Part shown: piece by piece, positions 1 through 5,484 of the stretch
Position numbering within the stretch: position 1 is the first letter of the stretch
Layout of the letters: each line of letters starts with the position of its first letter
From: Spirochaetales bacterium
GTDB taxonomy: Bacteria; Spirochaetota; Spirochaetia; DTKZ01
Assembly: GCA_031280945.1 (NCBI GenBank)
Contig: JAITGB010000006.1
Span: 1 to 5,484, forward strand
Direction of reading: 5' to 3'
DNA: 5,484 nt
Made by a program: the position numbers and the translations under genes
The notes under the pieces: generated by a model
Databases searched by the model: none
What the model was told of the DNA's origin: nothing
What the model saw: the letters and a program-made list of their open reading frames with translations, nothing else

Positions 1-855
1 GCGAGCCTGGGAGATGAGCACCCGGACCTCTGTGTGGAGAATCTTTTTGGCGATTACTATACCCACAGCCTCTGCCCTTCCCATCCTGATGTCAGAGAAT
101 ACGCCGCCGCTCTTTTAACCGATATATGTGAAGAGCTGCGTCCCGACAGCGTTATGATAGAGTCAATAGGCCCCAGGCCGGCGGGTACGGGCCCTTTTGG
201 AGCTATTGCCAATGTGGGTATAACCACGGCTGTGCGGTGGCTCTGGTCTTTGTGTTTTTGTCCTGACTGCATGAGCCGCGCCGCTGAGCTTATGCGGGGT
301 CTGGAGCCGCAGGCTCTGCGGGAAAAAGCGAAAAAGCTGGGTTTACGGCTTCTCAACAGCGAGCTTGGAGGACGGGAAAATGAGGATGCTCTTGCGGCAA
401 TGCTTATGCTGGAAGAGCCGGAATTACTGCGCTACCAGGAGGCCCGGCAGCTTATGCTGGCTGAATTTATTGGAGAGATTTCGGAGCAGCTTTGCCAGAG
501 AGGGGCGGAGTCCCGGATTATTCCCAGCGCCGTGCCCTTTGATATTAACAAGGTGTATCTGGAGGGTTTAAGTTTTTCCGCTGCCGAGGGAAAGGCGGGG
601 ATGTGGATGCCTTTGGTCTATGGCCCGGGTGAAACCTACGGCATGGTACGCAATACCATACGTCTTTTTGACAGCCAGACCTCTGTGGGAATGGCGGCGA
701 CTCTCCTGCGGGAGGCTGACAGGGATTCTTTTTGCGCTACACTTCTCACGGCGCGCGCAAGCGGGTGTGATACTTTTTTTATCTATAATTATTCCCTCGC
801 TTCGCAGGAGAGGCTTTCCTGGGTGGCGAAGTTCAATGAGGCGCTTCTCGCATGA
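1..855 (+). CDS. TIM-barrel / glycoside-hydrolase-like protein of unknown function, 5' end missing
   Basis: The frame is open from base 1, so the gene almost certainly begins upstream; a GTG at 34 is the first possible internal start but has no special support. The visible part is 284 residues and ends with TGA. Counting from base 1, it has LCPSHPDVREY at residues 24-34, a strand-like MIESIG at 52-57, a cysteine cluster C85-x-C87-x2-C90 (CFCPDC), and a C-terminal stretch containing FFIYNYSL. From memory, this order (LCP-HP-VR near a beta-alpha unit, then CFC-x2-C, then an F-YNY strand near the C-terminus) occurs in uncharacterised TIM-barrel proteins related to glycoside hydrolases; the cysteines could bind metal, which is inference. 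No signal peptide or membrane segment is seen in the visible part. Its stop overlaps the start of the downstream hydrolase (ATGA), so both are probably made from one transcript. Substrate and reaction cannot be assigned. That it is a real gene is near certain; the fold assignment is moderate. Confidence 0.8.
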   Translation, partial: ASLGDEHPDLCVENLFGDYYTHSLCPSHPDVREYAAALLTDICEELRPDSVMIESIGPRPAGTGPFGAIANVGITTAVRWLWSLCFCPDCMSRAAELMRGLEPQALREKAKKLGLRLLNSELGGRENEDALAAMLMLEEPELLRYQEARQLMLAEFIGEISEQLCQRGAESRIIPSAVPFDINKVYLEGLSFSAAEGKAGMWMPLVYGPGETYGMVRNTIRLFDSQTSVGMAATLLREADRDSFCATLLTARASGCDTFFIYNYSLASQERLSWVAKFNEALLA

Positions 856-1589
856 AATTAACAGAGGGCCTGTGGGTAATTGGCGGGGGAGGCGCGGGTT
901 TCGGCCTGACAAATCCTTTTGACTGCAATGTTTATCTTGTGAAAGGAAATGGGGGCTATGTACTCATCGACTGCGGCTGCGGCCTTGAGGCTCATCGCGT
1001 CAAGGACAGGCTCCTTGATTCAGGTTTCCGGCCCAAAGACTGCCGCGCTATTCTCCTTACCCACGCGCACGCTGACCACGCGGGAGGCGCTGCGGGGCTT
1101 GCCGCCTATACGGGCAGCCTTGTGTATGCTCTTGCGGAAACCGCTTCCTATGTGAGTGAGGCCAACCGTGAGGCAATTTCGCTGCCCCAGGCGATTAAGG
1201 CCGGCGTATATCCTGCGGACTATGTTTTTAGTGGCTGTCCGGTAAATCCTGCCTCTGACGGGGAAGTTCTGGAAGCCGCGGGTCTGGAATTCCGGGCCAT
1301 TGCTACGCCGGGCCATTGCAGCGGCCACTGCGCCTGGCTCACCGAACTTGCGGGCGTGCGGTATCTTTTTTCGGGCGATTTAATTTTTCCCGGCGGCGCT
1401 ATATCCCTGCAGCCGCTGTGGGACTGTTCTCCTCTTGCGTATTCGAAGAGCGTTGAAAAACTTATGAATGTTGACTTTGAGGCTCTTATTCCGTCTCATC
1501 ACGGGGTGATGCTGAAAGACGGAAAAGAGGCTGTGCGCCGCGCTCATGCGTGTTTTGAAAAACTCGTTATGCCTCCGGGGCCGGTGTAG
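852..1589 (+). CDS. MBL-fold metallo-hydrolase
   Basis: This is a complete 245-residue protein of the metallo-beta-lactamase superfamily, with the size of glyoxalase II-like or general hydrolase members. The di-metal site is complete: THAHADH gives H71, H73, D75 and H76; TPGHCSGH gives H155; SGD gives D176; PSHHG gives H216 or H217. An early strand ending in LIDCGCG (residues 38-44) precedes the HxHxDH motif, as usual in the family. There is no signal peptide, so it is probably cytoplasmic. Family members hydrolyse thioesters, lactones, phosphodiesters or other esters; the sequence does not tell which. The ATG overlaps the stop of the upstream gene by 4 bases, and a GAGG at 838-841 lies 10 bases before it, so translation is probably coupled. 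The upstream partner is a TIM-barrel-like protein, which suggests a small catabolic or modification pathway, but this is inference. The domain call is secure; the substrate is unknown. Confidence 0.93.
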   Translation: MKLTEGLWVIGGGGAGFGLTNPFDCNVYLVKGNGGYVLIDCGCGLEAHRVKDRLLDSGFRPKDCRAILLTHAHADHAGGAAGLAAYTGSLVYALAETASYVSEANREAISLPQAIKAGVYPADYVFSGCPVNPASDGEVLEAAGLEFRAIATPGHCSGHCAWLTELAGVRYLFSGDLIFPGGAISLQPLWDCSPLAYSKSVEKLMNVDFEALIPSHHGVMLKDGKEAVRRAHACFEKLVMPPGPV

Positions 1590-1609
1590 CTCCGCGCAAG
1601 GGGCTGGCC

Positions 1610-1628
1610 GCAATCCCTGCGGGATTGC
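1610..1628. other. Hairpin after the MBL hydrolase gene
   Basis: Perfect 8-bp inverted repeat, GCAATCCC (1610-1617) with GGGATTGC (1621-1628), around a TGC loop. It lies 20 bases after the hydrolase stop, where a terminator would be expected. No T-run follows on either strand, so it is not a canonical intrinsic terminator; it could protect the 3' end of the mRNA. It sits between a GCGCAAGGG (1594-1602) and a GGATAGAAGCG (1647-1657), the two halves of a motif found intact in the structured elements nearby. Confidence 0.5.
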
Positions 1629-1657
1629 TGCTCGCCCATGCAGCCTGGATAGAAGCG

Positions 1658-1681
1658 CCTCCGGCCCGCCGGAGGCGGGCC
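1658..1681. other. GC-rich inverted repeat with two mutually exclusive hairpins
   Basis: Two perfect stems share bases. One pairs CCTCCGG (1658-1664) with CCGGAGG (1669-1675) around CCCG. The other pairs GGCCCGCC (1663-1670) with GGCGGGCC (1674-1681) around GGA. Only one can form at a time. No T-run follows. It may stop or stabilise the transcripts of the convergent genes, or simply be part of the intergenic repeat cluster. Confidence 0.5.
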
Positions 1682-1688
1682 GGGCCGT

Positions 1689-1797
1689 GGGTGCGCAAGG
1701 GATAGAAGCGGAAACCCCGCAGAAAGCGCATCGGCGCTTTCGAGGAGTTGGAGCGGATAGCCTGGTTTTTTCGGGCTTTGCCCGAAAAAATGCGCCC
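1689..1797 (+). ncRNA. Structured intergenic element, copy A (Flavo-1-like candidate RNA or dispersed repeat)
   Basis: Block 1 (1693-1714, core AAGGGATAGAAGCGGAAA), block 2 (1748-1771, core GGAGCGGATAGCC) and block 3 (1785-1797, A6 then TGCGCCC) match copy B on the opposite strand at 5237-5342 with only one mismatch, in block 2. Between blocks 1 and 2 lies a hairpin of GAAAGCGC (1722-1729) and GCGCTTTC (1734-1741), extended below by AACCCC/GGAGTT (1713-1718 with 1744-1749, one mismatch). Between blocks 2 and 3 lies TTTTTTCGGGC, loop TTT, GCCCGAAAAAA (1766-1790). The ends GGGTGCGCA (1689-1697) and TGCGCCC (1791-1797) can pair with a one-base bulge and close the whole into a branched fold. The hairpin sequences differ from copy B but pair perfectly, which favours a functional structure. 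From memory, the conserved blocks resemble the Flavo-1 RNA class of Flavobacteria and Spirochaetes; no covariance-model search was possible. Orientation is inferred from that resemblance. It ends 17 bases from the stop of the convergent kinase gene. Confidence 0.6.
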
Positions 1798-1814
1798 TCC
1801 ATCTTCAAAAATAG

Positions 1815-4800
1815 CTACATAGGCTCCGCGCCGTGTTTTCGCGGGTTTACAAGGCGGAAGGTTATTTCGATAAACTTTTCGATTTCAAAAGGCTTCGCTA
1901 TGTGCGCGTTCATGCCGTGCCGCAGGGCATTGTCTATGTCGTCCTTAAAGGCGTTTGCGGTCAGGGCCACTATGGGTACGGTTTTCGCGTCGCTCCTGTC
2001 CAGGGCGCGTATGGCCGAGGCGGCCTCGTAACCGTCCATGCGCGGCATCTGTATATCCATGTAGATAATGTCGTAGTCACCCGGCGCGGAATTCTCAAAA
2101 GCCTCAAGCGCTTCGATACCGTCCGCCGCCTCGTCCATGGCGAGGCCCGTGTATTCAAGAAGGTTTACCGCTATAACGCGGTTAATCTCAACATCGTCTA
2201 CGAGGAGGGCCCTCTTGCCCTGGAACATACCCGTGGCGTCCTCCGCCGCGACCTCCTCGCCGCCGGAAGCCTCTCTGTCCGTAAGCCACAGGCTGAAGCT
2301 GAACTGGCTCCCCTTGCCCACTTCGCTGTGTACACGTATGTCCCCGCCGAAAAGGCCCACGATGCTCTTGCTGATGGCAAGCCCCAGCCCCGTCCCCCCG
2401 TAGCGCTGGGTAATCTGGCTGCTGGCCTGCTCAAAGGGCCGGAAAAGCGAGGCAAGGGCCTCCCCGGAAATGCCAATGCCGCTGTCCCGCACGGAAAAAT
2501 CAAGAAGAGTTTTGCCCTCCTTCTTGTCCCTCTGGGTAATGCTAAAGTCCAGTGTCCCCCCGTCGGGCGTAAACTTTACCGCGTTTCCCAGAAGATTCAA
2601 AAGAACCTGCCGGAGCCTGAGCGGGTCGCCCGAAAAAACAGCCGGAGCGTCAAAATCAAAATGAACCTCGAAAGCAAGATTTTTTTCCGAACAGCGCGAG
2701 CGTATAATGACCTCCACAGTGTTCGCCAGCTTCAGGAGGTCCAGTTCCTCTTCGGCAAGCTCAATTTTGCCCGCCTCAATTTTGGAAAGGTCAAGAATAT
2801 CGTTCAAAAGCCCCAAAAGATGCTGGGAGGACGCCTCAATCTGCCGCACGTGGGAGCACACCTCCTCCATGTTAACCGTTTTTTCCGCGAGCCTCTTTTT
2901 CACGATATTCGTCATGCCGATTATCGCGTTCATGGGAGTACGGATTTCATGGCTCATACGGGCAAGAAACTCTCCCTTGTGAGCGTTGGCTTTGTTCGCC
3001 GCGCTTACAGCCTTTTCAAGCTCAATCCGCCTCTCCACGCTCTCGGTAACATCCGTACTTACGATAATGTAGCCAATCTTCCGGCCCTCCCCGTCCATCT
3101 GGTAGGAAGCGCTCCCCCGTATATACCGCCTCTCCTTTTCCAAAAAAATAGCCTCCGCCTCCCTGCCCTCCTCCAGGGCCGCGATGGGGTCGCTCTTTGA
3201 CCCCCTGGGGTATACGGATAACTCACCGTAGGACTTGCCCAAAAGAGCCGAAAGACACGCGCCGCTCTTCTCCAGCCCCGCCCTGTTCATAAAAATAATT
3301 TTTCTGTCTAAGTCCGTAATAACCAAAGGCTGGGTAACGCTCGCCTCAAGCCCCTCCGCCATAGCGTCAAAAGAATCCGCCAGCATCCCCAGCTCATCCT
3401 TCACCGAAGCATGAAACCGGAACTGCCTCTCCCCCGAACGAAAACGGGAAATTCCCTCAACAAGCCGCGTGATGCTCCCCGTAAAAACCGAAGCCATCCA
3501 TATCGCAATAAGAACAACAAAAAGAACCATAACCCCCGCGGACACCAGAAGCCCCATCGCGGTCGAAAAAAGATTCTCCGCAATCGCGTTCTGGGCCTCA
3601 TTCGCAGCCTCGCCCAGTTCGCGGTTCGCCCCCATAATCACCTCCGCCAAAAGTTTTTCCGTTTCCCGCGCCGAATGTTCAAAATCCTCAAAATCAGCCC
3701 CAATCGTAACAAAACCAAAGCCCCTCCGGGAAAGCCCGTACCTCCCCGTGTAGTAGGGAATAGCCGCCGCGGTTGTCAGCTTCCAGATGCCCCCCCACTG
3801 AATCAGGAAAGACCCCGACCCTCCCTCGCGCGTCAAATCGAACCAGCCCGTACACTGCGGCGCGTTGTTGAGGTAGCGCCCGTCCAGCCCCACAAGGCCC
3901 CTCTCTTCGAGCTCCCGCGCGAGCCTCTTCTTCCGCGACTGCTCCAAAAAAACCGGCTGGTCCCTGATAAACTCCGCGTAACTCTTGCCCGAAGAGCGCC
4001 ACTGTCCGTACATACCCTCCTCCAGCCAGGGAACCATCGGCTCCCCCGTCTGGGGGTCGTAGCCCACGATTGAATGATGCCTCGGATGAGAAATGTTCCG
4101 GCATTTGTAATCCCACATAAAAGCGTAGTTCCCCTCGAAAGCGCTCGGAAGCTCCGTGTACCTCTCCTGGACAGGCGTAACATGGTCGGCGAATTCCATA
4201 ATATGGTCGTGGTCCAAAGCAAGCGTAACGTAGCCCGTAATCGCGCCCCCCCGCACAACAGGCGCGGCCCAGCGCACAATCCCCTTAAAACGCCGCCCCA
4301 CAGGATTCTCCCTCCCCGCGTAGGCCTCCTCCTCCGGCCTAAACTCCAGCCCCCGCGCCTGGGCCTCCCCAGGAGTATACATACCAATAAGCCGGGAAGG
4401 CACATACGCCCCAATCACATCCGAAACGTAAATCTCCCCCGCTTTGAGCCTCTTCAGTTCCCCAAAATACGACTCCGCCTTCACGTAGGTATTCAAACGG
4501 TTCGCCACGTTTTTAAGCCGCCCGTCCATACGCGGCGAAGTTGTAACTTTGACCCGCTCGTTCCCCGCGAGGTCAACAAAGCTCATCTCCAGGTACAAAG
4601 GCCGGCTCTCGTAGGCAAAAGACTCAGGCCGCCTGTAGTTGAAATTCCTCTGGTTTTCGGGATTGGAAGACGACACAAGCTCCCCCCCGTCTCCCGCCGC
4701 CGCAGGAACCCACGAGCCCCCGTCTCCCGCAAGAACCCACTCGCCCGGCGCAAGAATTCTCCTCCGCCGAGCCTCCACGAAATGCCTATAGGCCCCCTCA

Positions 4801-5189
4801 TCAGGGGCAAGCCCCGCCGCGTAGAGAATATCCCCGTCCCGCTCGTAGAGAAAATCCGCAACGCGCCGCGCCATATCCGTACTCAAACGCTCAATATCGT
4901 CCGTAGCGCTCTCGTTGATAGCCTTCACCGAATCCAAAACAGCAATCTCCCCCGTCTCCGCCAAAGCCTCATTTGCCCGCCCCATAAGCTCCTGCGCGCG
5001 CACCGCCAGCTCCCCGCCCAAAAGCGAAGCCTGCCGCCACGCCAGAAACGTCAAAATCACAAGCGGAATAACCTTGATAAGCACAAAAATAATAATCAGC
5101 TTGGCCCTCATGCCCAGCCTCAGCCCCGACAGAAACCTCTCCACCGGAACAGTAAGAAATCCAGTTACTTTTTTAAATAAAAACGCCAT
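1815..5189 (-). CDS. Membrane-bound hybrid sensor histidine kinase (Cache-like sensor, HAMP, PAS, HisKA, HATPase_c, receiver)
   Basis: With the ATG at 5189 the protein has 1124 residues. Order: TM1 at about 30-51; periplasmic sensor 52-542, with two Cys-containing motifs (YKCRNISHPR from 361, NAPQCTGW at 442-449) and a glycine-rich GGSGSFLIQWGG at 456-467, probably double-Cache-like; TM2 at about 544-567; HAMP 568-617; PAS 620-717; HisKA 738-804 with phospho-acceptor H747 in MSHEIRTPMN; HATPase_c 849-970 with N869, DSGIGIS from 902 and GGTGLGLA at 931-938; receiver 992-1111 with D998, D999, phospho-acceptor D1045, T1077 and K1099. All key residues are present, so it should sense an external ligand, autophosphorylate and pass phosphate to its own receiver. 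No HPt or DNA-binding output domain is present, so the next partner lies elsewhere. Start: the frame stays open to 5264, but that stretch overlaps structured element B. The ATG at 5189 lacks a clear RBS; an ATG at 5111 has GAGG six bases upstream and would remove 26 residues while keeping TM1. I prefer 5189 because the added stretch looks coding. The ligand is unknown. Confidence 0.95.
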   Translation of the reverse strand: MAFLFKKVTGFLTVPVERFLSGLRLGMRAKLIIIFVLIKVIPLVILTFLAWRQASLLGGELAVRAQELMGRANEALAETGEIAVLDSVKAINESATDDIERLSTDMARRVADFLYERDGDILYAAGLAPDEGAYRHFVEARRRRILAPGEWVLAGDGGSWVPAAAGDGGELVSSSNPENQRNFNYRRPESFAYESRPLYLEMSFVDLAGNERVKVTTSPRMDGRLKNVANRLNTYVKAESYFGELKRLKAGEIYVSDVIGAYVPSRLIGMYTPGEAQARGLEFRPEEEAYAGRENPVGRRFKGIVRWAAPVVRGGAITGYVTLALDHDHIMEFADHVTPVQERYTELPSAFEGNYAFMWDYKCRNISHPRHHSIVGYDPQTGEPMVPWLEEGMYGQWRSSGKSYAEFIRDQPVFLEQSRKKRLARELEERGLVGLDGRYLNNAPQCTGWFDLTREGGSGSFLIQWGGIWKLTTAAAIPYYTGRYGLSRRGFGFVTIGADFEDFEHSARETEKLLAEVIMGANRELGEAANEAQNAIAENLFSTAMGLLVSAGVMVLFVVLIAIWMASVFTGSITRLVEGISRFRSGERQFRFHASVKDELGMLADSFDAMAEGLEASVTQPLVITDLDRKIIFMNRAGLEKSGACLSALLGKSYGELSVYPRGSKSDPIAALEEGREAEAIFLEKERRYIRGSASYQMDGEGRKIGYIIVSTDVTESVERRIELEKAVSAANKANAHKGEFLARMSHEIRTPMNAIIGMTNIVKKRLAEKTVNMEEVCSHVRQIEASSQHLLGLLNDILDLSKIEAGKIELAEEELDLLKLANTVEVIIRSRCSEKNLAFEVHFDFDAPAVFSGDPLRLRQVLLNLLGNAVKFTPDGGTLDFSITQRDKKEGKTLLDFSVRDSGIGISGEALASLFRPFEQASSQITQRYGGTGLGLAISKSIVGLFGGDIRVHSEVGKGSQFSFSLWLTDREASGGEEVAAEDATGMFQGKRALLVDDVEINRVIAVNLLEYTGLAMDEAADGIEALEAFENSAPGDYDIIYMDIQMPRMDGYEAASAIRALDRSDAKTVPIVALTANAFKDDIDNALRHGMNAHIAKPFEIEKFIEITFRLVNPRKHGAEPM
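4684..4740. repeat. Imperfect tandem duplication inside the kinase sensor domain
   Basis: The 14-base CCCCCGTCTCCCGC occurs at 4684-4697 and 4717-4730 (period 33), and GAACCCAC follows each copy (4706-4713 and 4733-4740). In the protein this gives WVLAGDGG (residues 151-158) and WVPAAAGDGG (160-169) in tandem. It looks like a short in-frame duplication in a Gly/Asp-rich loop of the periplasmic domain. Confidence 0.7.
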
Positions 5190-5198
5190 CTGTAATAA

Positions 5199-5230
5199 AA
5201 TATATAATAAAGAGCCCGTACACATAAGAA
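5199..5230 (-). promoter_or_regulatory. Weak candidate promoter for the kinase gene
   Basis: This is a strikingly AT-rich island in GC-rich DNA, just upstream of the kinase start. On the - strand it offers TATATT (5199-5204) or TATTAT (5204-5209) as a -10 box, each 5 of 6 to consensus, and TTCTTA (5225-5230) as a poor -35. The spacers are 20 and 15 bases, neither ideal. Transcription would begin within a few bases of the ATG at 5189, giving an almost leaderless mRNA, or a leader of about 80 bases if the ATG at 5111 is used. The call rests mainly on the AT island. Confidence 0.3.
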
Positions 5231-5231
5231 T

Positions 5232-5348
5232 TTTTTGGGCGCATTTTTTGCCGCTGTGCGGCAAAAAACCGGGCTATCCGCTCCAATCCAGCGGATTTTG
5301 CTGTGCAAAATCCGCAAGGATTTCCGCTTCTATCCCTTGCGCGCCAAA
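5232..5348 (-). ncRNA. Structured intergenic element, copy B (Flavo-1-like candidate RNA or dispersed repeat)
   Basis: Reverse-strand copy of the element at 1689-1797. Read on the - strand, block 1 is 5342-5321 (identical over 22 bases to copy A), block 2 is 5286-5263 (one mismatch in 24) and block 3 is 5249-5237 (13 of 13). The first hairpin is a perfect 11-bp stem, 5291-5301 with 5305-5315, extended by AATCC/GGATT; the second is TTTTTTGCCGC with GCGGCAAAAAA around a 3-base loop (5244-5268). Both differ in sequence from copy A but keep full pairing. The ends (TTTGG-CG-CGCA with TGCGCC-C-AAA) can close the fold with small bulges. It reads toward the kinase gene and ends about 40 bases before its ATG, so it could be an independent RNA, part of the kinase leader, or a repeat with no local role. 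The AT-rich promoter candidate lies downstream of it, which argues against an obligatory leader. Confidence 0.6.
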
Positions 5349-5429
5349 GGGCTCTGTGCGCTTCGCTTTTTTGAAAACAAACGCATCGGGGTAAAACCCT
5401 GAAGAGCCTGTTTCCGCGCTCCCCTCACC

Positions 5430-5444
5430 CCGCCCTTCGGGCGG
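5430..5444. other. Short GC hairpin
   Basis: CCGCCC (5430-5435) pairs with GGGCGG (5439-5444) around TTC. No T-run follows on either strand. No gene is credible in 5349-5484; the only other things seen there are the hairpin at the window edge and a weak GGGT/ACCC inverted repeat near 5388-5399. Confidence 0.4.
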
Positions 5445-5459
5445 CAGAGCCGCACCTCC

Positions 5460-5484
5460 CCCCGCCGCGCCCCGCGCGGCGGGG
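5460..5484. other. Very GC-rich hairpin at the window edge
   Basis: An 11-bp perfect stem, CCCCGCCGCGC (5460-5470) with GCGCGGCGGGG (5474-5484), around a CCC loop. It may continue past the window. It could be the stem of a terminator for a gene beyond the right edge, or another intergenic repeat; any T-run after it is out of view on the + strand. Confidence 0.45.

Noticed and set aside
1766..1790. Bidirectional rho-independent terminator between the convergent genes
   Set aside because: On either strand the hairpin is preceded by T6 and followed by A6, and the runs pair with each other. A canonical terminator needs a T-run after the stem.
1593..1797. CRISPR array
   Set aside because: The repeated short motifs are irregularly spaced, partly overlapping hairpins, with no regular repeat-spacer pattern and no cas gene.
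1546..2031. Open frame spanning the convergent spacer
   Set aside because: It overlaps the hydrolase 3' end, the structured element and the kinase receiver antisense; no domain and no RBS of note.
1833..3200. Long open frame on the + strand (455 codons)
   Set aside because: It lies fully antisense to the HisKA/HATPase/receiver part of the kinase gene, whose motifs are intact. The translation has no recognisable domain, and the open frame is explained by the base composition of the kinase codons.
4074..5180. Long Arg/Pro-rich open frame on the + strand (368 codons)
   Set aside because: Antisense shadow of the kinase sensor domain; low-complexity basic composition and no domain.
5190..5264. 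N-terminal 25-residue extension of the kinase
   Set aside because: The stretch overlaps element B, has no RBS before the ATGs at 5264 or 5225, and is not needed before the first membrane segment.
5244..5268. Terminator upstream of the kinase gene
   Set aside because: Same T6-stem-A6 design as copy A; no unpaired T-run follows the stem on either strand.
1689..5348. Composite transposon formed by the two inverted elements
   Set aside because: The elements carry no transposase, no terminal repeats of insertion-sequence type and no visible target duplication.

Overview
The window is GC-rich bacterial DNA with three protein-coding genes and two copies of a structured intergenic element. The likely source is a spirochaete of the Treponema group (gut-associated type) or a close relative. 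This rests on the very large Cache-like/HAMP/PAS hybrid kinase and on the intergenic elements, which resemble from memory the Flavo-1 RNA class of Flavobacteria and Spirochaetes. No rRNA, tRNA or marker gene fixes the taxon, so treat it as an inference.

Left part (1-1589, + strand): the 3' part of a gene for a TIM-barrel-like protein of unknown function overlaps by 4 bases the start of a metallo-beta-lactamase-fold hydrolase gene. The overlap implies one operon with translational coupling. The reaction is not known for either protein.

Middle (1590-1814): a hairpin-rich spacer between convergent genes. It holds two GC-rich inverted repeats, a duplicated short motif, and copy A of the structured element (1689-1797, + orientation).

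Right part (1815-5189, - strand): one gene of about 1124 codons encodes a membrane-anchored hybrid sensor histidine kinase. The order is TM1, a periplasmic sensor of about 490 residues, TM2, HAMP, PAS, HisKA, HATPase_c and receiver. All catalytic motifs are intact. No separate response regulator or HPt protein is in the window.

Right end (5190-5484): 295 bases with no credible gene. It contains an AT-rich candidate promoter, copy B of the structured element (5232-5348, - orientation, so reading toward the kinase gene), and two GC-rich hairpins, the last at the window edge.

The most interesting signal is the pair of elements A and B, which flank the kinase gene in inverted orientation. Three sequence blocks are almost identical, while the two hairpins between the blocks differ in sequence but keep perfect pairing. 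That is the pattern of a conserved RNA structure rather than a simple DNA repeat.
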